This document shows, piece by piece, positions 15,509-23,817 of a stretch of 64,000 nt of DNA; within the stretch, counting starts at the first letter, position 1; each line of letters begins with the position of its first letter. Below the pieces are notes generated by a model that was given only the letters and a program-made list of their open reading frames with translations, did no database searches and was not told where the DNA came from. This DNA is from Polyangiaceae bacterium (GTDB lineage: Bacteria; Myxococcota_A; Polyangia; Polyangiales; Polyangiaceae), in the NCBI GenBank assembly GCA_025936045.1, contig JAICUB010000002.1, forward strand, positions 62,001 through 126,000, written 5' to 3'. Position numbers and translations under genes: made by a program.

Positions 15509-16564
15509 ATGCGTTGGCGTTCGCGAAAAGATGCGTGGAGCGCCGCGCGGGTGACTTGGGTCCTGTCGGTGGCGGCCCTGGTCGCATGCTCGGGCTCGAA
15601 GAGGTTCTTCGATACGCCGCCCATCGAGCACGGGGTCGGAGGCGCCGCCGGGAGCTCCGGTGCGCCTTCTGCGGCAGGCGTGAGCGGCAAGTCGACGCAG
15701 TCCGGCACGGGTGGCAACTCGGGCGCCGCCCCCGAGGGCGCTGGCGCTGCTTCCGGCGAGGCATCCGGCGGCTCGCCGGACGAGGCGGGCGACGCGGGCA
15801 CGGGGGACAACGGCGGGCGCAGGGGCACCGGCGGTTCGACGCAGGGTGGCGCGTCGGCGGGCGGCGTCACGGCCATGCCCGGCAGCGGCGGCAGCGCTGA
15901 TACGGCCGGGTTCGCGGGGGCGCGCGGCGGGCGCGGCGGACGCGCGGGGGGCGGCGCGGGCGCTCGCGGCGGTGCGGGTGGCTCGCCGAGCTGCGTCCCC
16001 ACGGACCCCGCAGAGGAAATCTGCGACGGGCTCGACAACGATTGCGACGGAGAAGTCGACGGCGACAATGTCTGCCCCGACGGCTGTCACGGCGCAGTCG
16101 ATAGCGACCATCGCTACCTCGTCTGTACCGGTCCGGGCGATGCGACCTACACGCGCCTGGACGCTCACGATGCTTGCAACGACTACGGCGACGCCTTGGG
16201 CATCACGCTCGACCTCGTACGCATCAACTCGTCGGCCGAGGACGTATTCGTCACGGGTCTCCTCGACGAGTACTCCGTCTCGGACGCCGTGTGGAACGGA
16301 GCGAGCGACAGCAGCGCATCCTCAATCGGCTCCATGGAAGGTACCTGGGTCTGGGGCTCGACGGACAACGGCGTTACTTTCTACGACGACGGGGCGCCCG
16401 TCATGATGCGCTACAACGATTGGGCCGACGGCGAACCCGACAACGACGCGTCGGGTGCGGGCGAGGACTGCGCCGTCTTCGACCCCGAGCTCGGCTGGGA
16501 GTGGAACGACGTGGCGTGCGGCCAGGATTTTCCGAGCTTCGTCTGCGAGGAACCGACGAACTAG
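15509..16564 (+). CDS. Lipoprotein with Gly-rich linker, MopE-like motif and C-type lectin domain
   Basis: 351 residues. A signal peptide ends in the lipobox 'ALVAC', lipid attachment at C27. Residues about 43-160 are a Gly/Ser/Ala linker. Residues 162-193 carry the MopE-like metal motif 'EICDGLDNDCDGEVDGD'. Residues about 197-348 are a C-type lectin-like domain with paired Cys, 'DGEPDN' resembling the EPN sugar/Ca2+ motif, and 'WNDVAC' matching the WND motif. This suggests a surface lipoprotein that binds sugar with calcium; the ligand is unknown. It is divergent from the soluble kinase, 65 bases apart. Confidence 0.85.
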   Translation: MRWRSRKDAWSAARVTWVLSVAALVACSGSKRFFDTPPIEHGVGGAAGSSGAPSAAGVSGKSTQSGTGGNSGAAPEGAGAASGEASGGSPDEAGDAGTGDNGGRRGTGGSTQGGASAGGVTAMPGSGGSADTAGFAGARGGRGGRAGGGAGARGGAGGSPSCVPTDPAEEICDGLDNDCDGEVDGDNVCPDGCHGAVDSDHRYLVCTGPGDATYTRLDAHDACNDYGDALGITLDLVRINSSAEDVFVTGLLDEYSVSDAVWNGASDSSASSIGSMEGTWVWGSTDNGVTFYDDGAPVMMRYNDWADGEPDNDASGAGEDCAVFDPELGWEWNDVACGQDFPSFVCEEPTN

Positions 16565-16644
16565 GCCGGCCGGAGCGTGCGCGCGGCGGCCCTCGGGCGC
16601 TCTCTCCTGGGCGGGCGGGGCGGCGCGCGCTATTTCAAAGCGTC

Positions 16645-17115
16645 TTGGTCACGCGTACCCACAAGCAGAGCGCCGGCGTGCTCATCTTCCGGCGAACCGA
16701 GCGCGGGCTCGAGTTCTTGCTGGCCCACCCCGGCGGTCCGATCTTTCGGCGCCGTGACGCCGGTGCGTGGACCATCCCGAAGGGCGAAATCGAGCCGGGC
16801 GAGGAACCGCTCGCGGCGGCGAAGCGCGAGCTCTTGGAAGAGACGGGCTTCTCCGTGGAGGGTCCGTTCCTTCCGCTCGGGGCCGTGAAGCAGAAAAACG
16901 GCAAGACGGTGCACGCGTGGGCGTGCGAAGCGTCGGTCGACCCGCGCATGCTGACGAGCACCAAATTCAGCATGCAGTGGCCGCCGCGTTCGGGAGCGTT
17001 CCCCGAATTTCCCGAGGTCGATCGCGCGGAGTACTTCGATTTCGAAACCGCGCGCGCGAAGTTGAACGCCGCCCAGTTCGAGCTCGTGGAGCGGCTCGTC
17101 GCGCTTCTCGGCTGA
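16645..17115 (+). CDS. Nudix hydrolase
   Basis: 156 residues. The Nudix box GEIEPGEEPLAAAKRELLEE fits Gx5Ex7REUxEExGU, so it should cleave a nucleoside diphosphate linked to another moiety. The N-terminal 'KQSAGVLIFRR' and 'HPGGPIF' match a small group of about 150-residue Nudix proteins. The long upstream frame is antisense-like sequence within the lectin gene, so I start at TTG 16645, giving 'MVTRTHKQSAG'. No strong Shine-Dalgarno is visible. The substrate cannot be read from the sequence. Confidence 0.85.
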   Translation: MVTRTHKQSAGVLIFRRTERGLEFLLAHPGGPIFRRRDAGAWTIPKGEIEPGEEPLAAAKRELLEETGFSVEGPFLPLGAVKQKNGKTVHAWACEASVDPRMLTSTKFSMQWPPRSGAFPEFPEVDRAEYFDFETARAKLNAAQFELVERLVALLG

Positions 17116-17137
17116 GGCTCGAAGTCGCAGGATTCGA

Positions 17138-17542
17138 CTAAGGATAGACGCGCTGCTCGTTGCCCCCCGAGGCCGCAAAATTCCACTCCGCTTCGGTCGG
17201 CAGCCTCGCGCCGTCCCAAGCGCAGAAGGCGAACGCTTCGTACCAAGTGACGCAGTTGATCGGATTGAGCTCGTTCGCGTCCGGTTCGTCCGTCCATGTT
17301 TGCAAGAACGCGTCGCACTTCAGCCCTTCGGTGAGCGCGTGCGCGTCGGCGGGGAGGAGCGCGTTCCATGCCGGATCCCAGCCGAGATCGCTCGGATCGT
17401 TCGGGTCCCTACCGCCGCCGCTCGGCACCAGCGCCGGGGAATAAGCCGCGGCGAATCGGCGAAAGCGCGCGACGGTGACCTCGTAGCGGTCGAGCCGAAA
17501 ATCGCTGACGGTCGCGGGGAAGGCCGTGCTCGTGTACGGCAT
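17138..17542 (-). pseudogene. Fragment of a formylglycine-generating-enzyme/SUMF1-type protein
   Basis: A 134-codon frame matching the front half of an FGE-sulfatase domain: '[20 protein letters not shown]', '[17 protein letters not shown]' and '[17 protein letters not shown]'. It stops at TAG immediately after 'NEQRVYP', where family members continue with Trp-Gly and the C-terminal half holding the active cysteines. An in-frame TGA lies four codons before the ATG, and no matching N-terminus is seen in the other frames. Both ends are missing, so it is probably a decayed lipoprotein-type FGE gene; a short functional protein is less likely. Confidence 0.7.
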
Positions 17543-17623
17543 GGCGCTCCCTCATGTGCGGCGCAGCCGGGCCGTGTCGACTCGGGGCGCGTTCACCCCG
17601 AAAAGCTACCACGGACCGAGCGC

Positions 17624-18388
17624 TCAGCGATAAGCGTGGAACGCGACGTTCGGGCGCAGGTAGGGGGCGAGTCGGTAGATCGGCCGCGTCCAGGCTTTGC
17701 TCCCGCCGAAACGAAACTGCGCTTCGACGCGGGTGAAGCCGACGCGGCGCAAAAAGCCTTCGACCTCGCGATGCGTGTACTCACGCACGTGACCGGAAAA
17801 TCCTTCGATGTTGATCTGGTCGAGCTCGTCGTAGAGGTCCCGGGTCGAAAAGAAGTGACTCTGCCGGTCGAGTAGGAACTTGGAGATGCCGCCGAGGGAA
17901 TACAGATTCGGCGTCGTGAGGTGAAGGAAGCCGCCCGGCTTCACCACGCGACGCACCTCGTGCATGGTGCGCACGGGGTTGATGCGCAGGTGCTCGAAGA
18001 CCTCACACAAGAGCACGGCGTCGAAGCTGCCGTCCTCGAACGGCAGCGGTTGCTCCTCGACGTTACAGCCGACCGCGCGGAACCCGAGCTCCGCCTGGCT
18101 CCGCGCGAAGGCCTGCGGCTGGACGTCGATGCCGACGGCTTCGTAGCCGAGGGAGGCGAGCACGGCGATGACGAAGGGCGGGCTGCAACCCACGTCGAGC
18201 ACGCGGCCGCCCCGCGGCACCCGTTCGGTCACGAACTCGAGGTCCGAGACCAGGCGATCCGCCTGCATCTCGAGGTAGCCCGCGTACCAGTGGTTCGGGT
18301 CGAGCTCCGCGATGCGCCGGCCCTTGGACAAGAGGAGCTTGCGCAGGGCGGGGCGAGCGTCTTTCGCGTGCACGGCGCCGGTATTCAA
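17624..18388 (-). CDS. Class I SAM-dependent methyltransferase
   Basis: 254 residues. Motif I 'VLDVGCSPPF' (about 81-90), the acidic end of beta-2 'VGIDVQPQAF', motif 'FDAVLLCEVFEHL' and 'PGGFLHLTTPN' define a Rossmann-fold methyltransferase. The C-terminal 'YTHREVEGFLRRVGF' is like small-molecule or glycan methyltransferases. The start is TTG at 18388; a GTG at 18373 is an alternative. It follows, on the same strand, the GT39-like membrane protein and the GT2-methyltransferase fusion, with 39 bases between, so all three may modify one glycan or lipid. The acceptor is unknown. Confidence 0.85.
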   Translation of the reverse strand: MNTGAVHAKDARPALRKLLLSKGRRIAELDPNHWYAGYLEMQADRLVSDLEFVTERVPRGGRVLDVGCSPPFVIAVLASLGYEAVGIDVQPQAFARSQAELGFRAVGCNVEEQPLPFEDGSFDAVLLCEVFEHLRINPVRTMHEVRRVVKPGGFLHLTTPNLYSLGGISKFLLDRQSHFFSTRDLYDELDQINIEGFSGHVREYTHREVEGFLRRVGFTRVEAQFRFGGSKAWTRPIYRLAPYLRPNVAFHAYR

Positions 18389-18427
18389 GGCGCCGTAGTA
18401 TGTGCTCCGGCGCGAGGGCTGACAAGG

Positions 18428-19966
18428 TCACGACGCGCCCGCGGGGCGCTCGAAAAGTCGAAGTTGCCAGGTGTGCGGACGCTCGAACGACCACACCACT
18501 TTCCAATGCTCGGCCACGATGCGTCGCATCGGATGATCCGGCGGCATGTCCTCGTAGACGAACGCCGGGATTAGGACGTACTTCACGTCGGCTGCGAGCG
18601 GGAAGCTCTGCGTGGTCCACGGCATCTCGCTCGCATCCCAGGCGGAGCCGACGCCCGCCTCGCGCGCGTAAAACTTCAAAACGGGTAGTCCGTAAACGAC
18701 CGCGCGCGCTTTTTCGTGCAGACGGCTCGCTCCTTGCGTGACGAAGGCGCGATAGCCGTCCGTCGCCAAATAGGGCGTGTAGCTCGAGCTCCGCGACAAG
18801 AGCACGAGGTTACCGACCGCGAGCAGCGTGATCGCGGCGGCACCGAACGAGCGCCAGCGCGGCCGTGGTCCGACCGCCTCGTCGAACAAGGCGCCCGTGG
18901 CGAGACACGTCACGGCGATCGCGAGCAGTAGATTGCGCGCGCCGGCGAGGTGAGCGGTGAGGGCCGTGGCCAAGAAGAAAGCCACGCAGACACCGAGGTA
19001 AGCGTGCCGCGACGAGAAGCTACGCGTCCTAACGGCGCGCCAGAACGCGACGGAAATGACGCCCGTCGACACCAAGAGGATCGGCGCATCGAGGCGCAGG
19101 AGCCAATACAACGCCGCCGAACGCGGCGTGACTTCGAACATGCGCTCACCGACGAGCGTCGGATGGTGACCCATCAAGACGAAGGCGCCGAAATCCTTGG
19201 CTAGCCTGAGCTTCAAAATACCGGGAGGCCACAGGATCAGGAGGACGAGCGCCGCCGTACCGAGCGCGGCGAAAAGCCAGCGCGATATGCGGAGCCTGAT
19301 GCCGTCGAGCGCGAGCCAGCGCGACCTTGCCAGCGTGAGCGCGGCCCCCGTACACAGCGCCGCGGGGATCACGTACGTCATCGTGAGCGCGCCGAAGGCC
19401 AGGGCGAGCCCGAGGATGACGGCCGTTCGCTTGCTGGGCTCGTCACGGTACCGATAGGCGAGGCCGAGGAGCGCGAGCGTGCACGCCACCATGAGATGGT
19501 GCGGCCCGATGACGTTCGTCTCCTCGAGACGGATGAAGCTGAAGAGCAAGAGGCTCGACCCGACGAACGCCGCCGGCCGCGACGTTTCGAAGACCCGCCT
19601 GAGCAGCCAGTAAAGCAGGCCGATCCCCGCCGACGCGACGAGCGCCGTCGGAAACCGCACGCGCGCTTCGAGTGAGCCGAGCGCGGCGGGCAAGTCGTGC
19701 CCGAGCTTGGCGAGATAGAGGCCGAGGGGGCCATGGTAATGCCTGCGAAGTGACTGCCCCGGCGGATCGCTGCTCCAGAGCGACCACCAGCTACGGGAGG
19801 CCGTTCCGACGAGGTCCGCCTCGTCCCAACTGAGCTCCGGTGACGTGAGCGACAGCAAGAGCACGACCGAGACGGCGGTCATGCCCAGCGCGATGACCGG
19901 CGTCAGCCAGCGCGAGCTGCCTTGATTTTCCTGCTTGCTCGCTCGGGCCTCGGCCTCGCCCATCAT
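18428..19966 (-). CDS. GT39/ArnT-like polytopic membrane glycosyltransferase (putative)
   Basis: 512 residues, about ten to twelve membrane segments. After the first helix comes 'SPELSWDEADLVG', the acidic loop motif typical of protein-O-mannosyltransferase/ArnT-like (GT-C) enzymes that use lipid-linked sugars, followed by 'HYHGPLGLYLAKLG'. The C-terminal 90 residues form a soluble periplasmic-type domain. The ATG at 19966 overlaps the stop of the GT2 fusion as ATGA, implying coupled translation: the GT2 domain could make a polyprenyl-phosphate sugar that this protein uses. This pairing is inference. Confidence 0.75.
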   Translation of the reverse strand: MMGEAEARASKQENQGSSRWLTPVIALGMTAVSVVLLLSLTSPELSWDEADLVGTASRSWWSLWSSDPPGQSLRRHYHGPLGLYLAKLGHDLPAALGSLEARVRFPTALVASAGIGLLYWLLRRVFETSRPAAFVGSSLLLFSFIRLEETNVIGPHHLMVACTLALLGLAYRYRDEPSKRTAVILGLALAFGALTMTYVIPAALCTGAALTLARSRWLALDGIRLRISRWLFAALGTAALVLLILWPPGILKLRLAKDFGAFVLMGHHPTLVGERMFEVTPRSAALYWLLRLDAPILLVSTGVISVAFWRAVRTRSFSSRHAYLGVCVAFFLATALTAHLAGARNLLLAIAVTCLATGALFDEAVGPRPRWRSFGAAAITLLAVGNLVLLSRSSSYTPYLATDGYRAFVTQGASRLHEKARAVVYGLPVLKFYAREAGVGSAWDASEMPWTTQSFPLAADVKYVLIPAFVYEDMPPDHPMRRIVAEHWKVVWSFERPHTWQLRLFERPAGAS

Positions 19967-21465
19967 TCCCCGGCGGCAGCGGCAGCGGCAGCGGCAGCGG
20001 CGGCGACCGCGGGCGCGGGGCGCTCGGCGAGCTCCTCGGTCTCGAGGATCGCGATGAGCGACAAAGCCTTGAAGGGCAGCATCGCATCGATTCTACGGAA
20101 GATCGGCGTCAAGAGATTCAGCGTCATGATCTGAGTGAGGCCGAAGTCGCGCCGCTTCAAGAGCTTGCCGTTGAGCCACCACGCCGGCGTTCCGACGCGA
20201 TTGAAGAGCACGATGTCCTGAACGCGAAACCCCGCGCGCTTCGCGACGGCGGCGAGCGTCTCCGGGGTGTACCTGCGCTTGTGGCCGAGCACTTCGTCCA
20301 AGCTGCCCATCAGCTTCGGGTCCTGCGGCACGAGCACGACTGCGCGTCCGCCGGGGCCGAGCGCTCGCTTGATGTTTCGCAACGCCTCGAGGTCGTCCTC
20401 CACGTGTTCGATGACGTTCAGGCAGATGACCGTGTCGAAGCCGCCCGCCAGGTCCGGGAAGGTCTCGCCCTTCGTGACGTCCGTGTGGGTCACGTTCAAA
20501 TAGGGGCGCTCCGACAACAGTCCTTTCAACGTGTTGAGGTACAAGGGATTGATGTCGGACGCGACGTATTGCTCGCGCGGAATCAACTGCCGCGTCAGAT
20601 TTCCCGTCCCGCTGCCGATCTCCAAAATCCGCTGCCCGCAATAAGGGTCGATGGTGTCGGCGAGCCACGCGTTGAAGCGAGGAGCTCGCGACAGGCGACC
20701 GAGGATCTGGGAGCCATGCTCGTCTTCGACGTAGATTTCGTCGGAGATCCAGAAGCGCGCTATCGCACCGAGCGCGCGCACGCCGTCGCGCCAGTTGATC
20801 TTCTTCCCCTCACGGTAGGTACGACCGGAGTAGCTGATCGGGACTTCGAAGATCCTGGCTTCGCGTTTCGCGAGCTTGATGGCGAGCTCTGGTTCCATCC
20901 GGAAGTCGTTCGATACGATCGGTATCGACTTCAAGAGGTCCGTGCGGACGGCCTTGTAGCCGGTCTCCATGTCCGTGAAGTTCGCGTTCGTGGCGAGGTT
21001 CGTGAAAAACGTGAGCAGGCGATTGCCGAGCTCGTGTCGAAAAAGGAGCACGCGCCGCGCTTCGCCACCCGCGAAGCGCGAGCCGAAGACGGCGTCGGCG
21101 TGCTCCGTTTCGAATATGCCGAGCATGCGGAGCAGGTCCTTCGGGTGATATTCGAGATCCGCGTCGTGAATGGCCGTGACGTCACAGGTTGCGCGCTCGA
21201 GCGCGGTGCGGATGGCGGCGCCCTTGCCCTGGTTCCGTTCGTGTCGGAGAAACTCCCACTTGATGCGAGGGATTGGCTGGCGCTGCATTCGATCCGCGTA
21301 GGCCGCCAAAACCTGGCGAGTGCCGTCCGTCGAGCAATCATCGACGACGACCACCTGGATTTGGCTCAGCATCGCCCCCTGCGCGAGCAAGTGCAGTCGA
21401 TCGAGTGACGGCGCGACGTTGTGCTGCTCGTTGTAGACGGGAACGAGAACGGATAGCGACAGCAT
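19963..21465 (-). CDS. GT2 glycosyltransferase fused to a class I SAM methyltransferase
   Basis: 500 residues. Residues 1-245 are a GT2 domain of the dolichol-phosphate-mannose synthase type: 'VLVPVYNE', 'VVVVDDCSTDGT' (38-49) and the metal motif D101-A-D103. Residues about 265-450 are a methyltransferase: 'ILEIGSGTGNLT' (280-291), 'VASDINPLY', 'VICLNVIEHVEDD' and 'GGRAVVLVPQD'. The C-terminus is a run of about 13 Ala encoded by a simple repeat. It stands first in a three-gene minus-strand set with the GT39-like protein and the second methyltransferase. The sugar and acceptor are unknown. Confidence 0.88.
   Translation of the reverse strand: MLSLSVLVPVYNEQHNVAPSLDRLHLLAQGAMLSQIQVVVVDDCSTDGTRQVLAAYADRMQRQPIPRIKWEFLRHERNQGKGAAIRTALERATCDVTAIHDADLEYHPKDLLRMLGIFETEHADAVFGSRFAGGEARRVLLFRHELGNRLLTFFTNLATNANFTDMETGYKAVRTDLLKSIPIVSNDFRMEPELAIKLAKREARIFEVPISYSGRTYREGKKINWRDGVRALGAIARFWISDEIYVEDEHGSQILGRLSRAPRFNAWLADTIDPYCGQRILEIGSGTGNLTRQLIPREQYVASDINPLYLNTLKGLLSERPYLNVTHTDVTKGETFPDLAGGFDTVICLNVIEHVEDDLEALRNIKRALGPGGRAVVLVPQDPKLMGSLDEVLGHKRRYTPETLAAVAKRAGFRVQDIVLFNRVGTPAWWLNGKLLKRRDFGLTQIMTLNLLTPIFRRIDAMLPFKALSLIAILETEELAERPAPAVAAAAAAAAAAAGE
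19974..20012. repeat. Hexanucleotide microsatellite (GGCAGC) at the 3' end of the GT2 fusion
   Basis: Four to five tandem GGCAGC units and degenerate GGC copies encode the Ala tail of the fusion protein, ending a few bases before the ATGA overlap. Length change by slippage would stay in frame. Confidence 0.7.
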
Positions 21466-21521
21466 GGCTGCGCGCTTTCTACCACAACCGCCAGGCGCTC
21501 AGGTCCAGGCACCGGGAAAGG

Positions 21522-21604
21522 TGGCCCCTCCCGGACTCGAACCGGGACGCTCTTGCGAGCAAGGGATTTTAAATCCCCGGCGTCTGCCATTCCGCCAAGG
21601 GGCC
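21522..21604 (-). tRNA. tRNA-Leu (anticodon UAA)
   Basis: 83 bases. Acceptor stem GGCCCCT/AGGGGCC is complete, followed by discriminator A. The anticodon loop TTTAAAA gives UAA. A long variable arm (class II tRNA) and the T-loop GGTTCGAGTCC are present. The 3' CCA is not encoded (ACCT). It lies between the RCC1 lipoprotein and the GT2 fusion on the same strand. No integrase or repeated tRNA end is nearby. Confidence 0.97.
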
Positions 21605-21704
21605 CGAGCGATTGTCGAAGGACTCTAGCGCCTCTACCGTCGGCTTGAGAAGCGCCCGGGTCCTGCGCTCGCATCTTTTTTGTCGTGAAAGGACGGCTCG
21701 CGCG

Positions 21705-23060
21705 TCACTTCGGGAACGTGACGCGCACGGGTTCGCGGTGATTCGCGTCGCTTCCGTTGCCGAGCTCGTAGCTTTCGCCGTTGCCCCAACACCACACCGC
21801 GCCTCCCTCGAGCAAGGCGCAGCGGTGCGTTTCGTTGGCGCGAATTTCCACGGCCCGGCCGGGCAAGGGGATCCGATGCGGGGTCGGGTTCGGTGCGGGC
21901 GTGAAGCCGCGGAGGCCCCAGTGTTGGTCGCCCCACGCGTAAAGCTCGCCGTTGCCGTCGACGGCCAGAGTCTCCCCGACGCCGAGATCGAGCGACCTCA
22001 AACCGGAGAATTCGTGCGCCACCGCTTGAGCGCTCGGGAAGAACGGACGGTTATCCTTCGGTATCTTTCCGTTGCCGAGTTGTCCGAACGCGTCGGTGCC
22101 CCAACACAACAGGCGGCGGTCGAGCGTCCAGGCGCACGCGTGCGTGGCTCCCGCCGCGAGCGCGGCGAAGCGCACGGAGGGGCTCACCCGGACGGGCGCG
22201 TAGCGTTGCTCGAAGCTGCCATCGCCGAGCTCGCCTTCGTCGTTACCGCCCCAGCACCACACGCTGTTGTCTACGAGTAGCGCGCAGGTCGCCGCCTCCA
22301 ACACCGCCGCCGCCGCGACGGAGGCACGCAGGCCCGCGACTTCGGTGGCCGGGCTGTAGCCGCGCTTCTCGTTCGGGTCGCGCGGGCCATGTCCGAGCGC
22401 GCCGGAGCCGTTCGCGCCCCAACACCAGAGCGTCCGATCCTCACGCAGGGCGCAGCCGTGTTCCCGCTCGAGCGCGACGGCGAGCACCTTGCCGCCGATG
22501 TTTCGCGGCAGCGGCGAGTCTGCAAAGTCTTGCAGGACCTCGCGCCCTTCCCCCTGGCCCCAGCAGTAGAGCCGTCCGTCGACCGTGACCGCGCAGGCTC
22601 CACCCGAACCGCAGCCGACGGCGCGCACCCGATGTTCGAGCGACGGCACGCGCGTGGGGAGCTTCACGGCAGCGTGCTCGGTGTCCATGTCCTCCATGCG
22701 CCCCACGAAGCCATGCGTCCCGACACCGACGGCGCCGTAGTAGTTGCCGCCCCAACACCACAACGTCTGTTCGCCATCGACGAAGCAGGTGTGGCTGCCT
22801 CCCACGCACAAGCGATGTGATTCCGGTAGTCCGACCGCAGCGCTCGCAGCCGTCGGGGACGGCGCGGACTGCCCGGGTTGGCTCGTGCCGGCATGGTCGG
22901 CGGCGGGAGGGCTCGTGAGCGCCGCCCCGCGTGCGCCACTCTGCGGTTGCTTGCGAGGCGTCGCGCAGCCGACAGCAGCGCCGAGGGCGAGGCCGAGCGT
23001 CAGCGCACTCAGCGCCCGTTCGAGTCTCGGGTATGACGAACTCTCGAGGAAGCGAGTCAT
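21705..23060 (-). CDS. RCC1-repeat lipoprotein
   Basis: 451 residues. A signal peptide ends at 'GAAVGC', so it is probably lipidated and exported. After a Pro/Ser-rich linker, residues about 80-450 are six or seven RCC1-type repeats forming a beta-propeller, each with a 'LWCWGxNxxGxLG' type core; examples are 'LWCWGGNYYGAVG', 'LLCWGTDAFGQLGNG' and 'VWCWGNGESYELGNG'. The Cys-x-Trp pattern is common in myxobacterial RCC1 proteins. Partner and role unknown. Its start lies one base after the stop of the preceding gene, so the two are probably co-transcribed. Confidence 0.88.
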   Translation of the reverse strand: MTRFLESSSYPRLERALSALTLGLALGAAVGCATPRKQPQSGARGAALTSPPAADHAGTSQPGQSAPSPTAASAAVGLPESHRLCVGGSHTCFVDGEQTLWCWGGNYYGAVGVGTHGFVGRMEDMDTEHAAVKLPTRVPSLEHRVRAVGCGSGGACAVTVDGRLYCWGQGEGREVLQDFADSPLPRNIGGKVLAVALEREHGCALREDRTLWCWGANGSGALGHGPRDPNEKRGYSPATEVAGLRASVAAAAVLEAATCALLVDNSVWCWGGNDEGELGDGSFEQRYAPVRVSPSVRFAALAAGATHACAWTLDRRLLCWGTDAFGQLGNGKIPKDNRPFFPSAQAVAHEFSGLRSLDLGVGETLAVDGNGELYAWGDQHWGLRGFTPAPNPTPHRIPLPGRAVEIRANETHRCALLEGGAVWCWGNGESYELGNGSDANHREPVRVTFPK

Positions 23061-23061
23061 T

Positions 23062-23604
23062 TCAAGTCGAGCTCGAGCCTTCCGGCCCGAACCCGCTGCG
23101 CAGCGCCGCGATCGTATGAAGGACGCCGCCCGCGAGGCCGTCCGTGACGACTTTGCCGTTGCGATCCCCGCTAGCCTTGAAGGCGCCCGTGCTCACCTCC
23201 GTGCCCGCGAGCGCAAGGTTGCTGTCCGCGTCGAGGACGGTGACCGTCACCTGCGACGCGATTTGCACCATCTGGACGCTGAAGTTGCGCGAGCCCGGCC
23301 CGAGCGTCCCGCTGAAGACCTGCGAGGAGTTCGGATTGCCGACGAAGCCGATGGGCAAGCCGTCACCGCGATGATTCTTGAAGATCACGACGATAGTCGC
23401 CGCCTCGTCGGGGTCGAGTTTGACGTTCTTCAACGCGCCCGTCGTGTTGGTCTTGCCGAGTTGGCGCACCGCGCCCGTCGCGGGTTGCGCCGCAGCCGTC
23501 GCGCCGACCACCGGCTTGCCGTCCTTCTTGAACGTGAGGGAGAGGTTCACCGTGGCGCGCGGCGGCACGGAAACGGTCGCGGTCTTCGTGCGGGGGATCG
23601 CCAC
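23062..23604 (-). CDS. Hypothetical protein with beta-rich repeats
   Basis: 180 residues from the GTG at 23604 ('VAIPRTKTATVSVPP'), which has AAGG ten bases upstream; an ATG at 23712 would add 36 low-complexity residues. The sequence alternates beta-strand-like blocks ('TVNLSLTFKKDGKPVVGATA', 'SQVTVTVLDADSNLALAGTE', 'GKVVTDGLAGGVLHTIAAL') like Ig-fold or carboxypeptidase-regulatory-type domains. No lipobox or clear signal peptide is visible with this start. I do not recognise the family. It is directly upstream of, and probably co-transcribed with, the RCC1 lipoprotein. Confidence 0.6.
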   Translation of the reverse strand: MAIPRTKTATVSVPPRATVNLSLTFKKDGKPVVGATAAAQPATGAVRQLGKTNTTGALKNVKLDPDEAATIVVIFKNHRGDGLPIGFVGNPNSSQVFSGTLGPGSRNFSVQMVQIASQVTVTVLDADSNLALAGTEVSTGAFKASGDRNGKVVTDGLAGGVLHTIAALRSGFGPEGSSST

Positions 23605-23817
23605 GTGCTCAGCCTTGCGTCGGTGCAGGCCGGCCGGTGCCGTGCACGCTCTTGATGGTGCCGTTGTTGGAGTCACGGTATTGTGAGGTTGGGCTCGTGC
23701 GCGGCCAGGCATGCACCTCGGGTTTTACGCTGCGGCGAGCGGGTATTAGTACTATCGGTATCGAAAGAACCAGCTACTGTTACGAGAATCCGACGCCGCC
23801 CTGGCGAATGAGCCCGC

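Noticed and set aside
21522..21604. tRNA-Leu as a possible integration site
   Set aside because: No integrase, no repeated copy of the tRNA end and no change in gene style on either side.
21630..21690. Short AGCGC/GCGCT stem followed by six T on the plus strand
   Set aside because: No plus-strand gene ends before it; the minus-strand genes here read the other way, so a terminator role has no client.
23747..23754. TAGTACTA palindrome in the divergent region before the 23818 lipoprotein
   Set aside because: Only eight bases, expected by chance at this scale, with no supporting half-sites.
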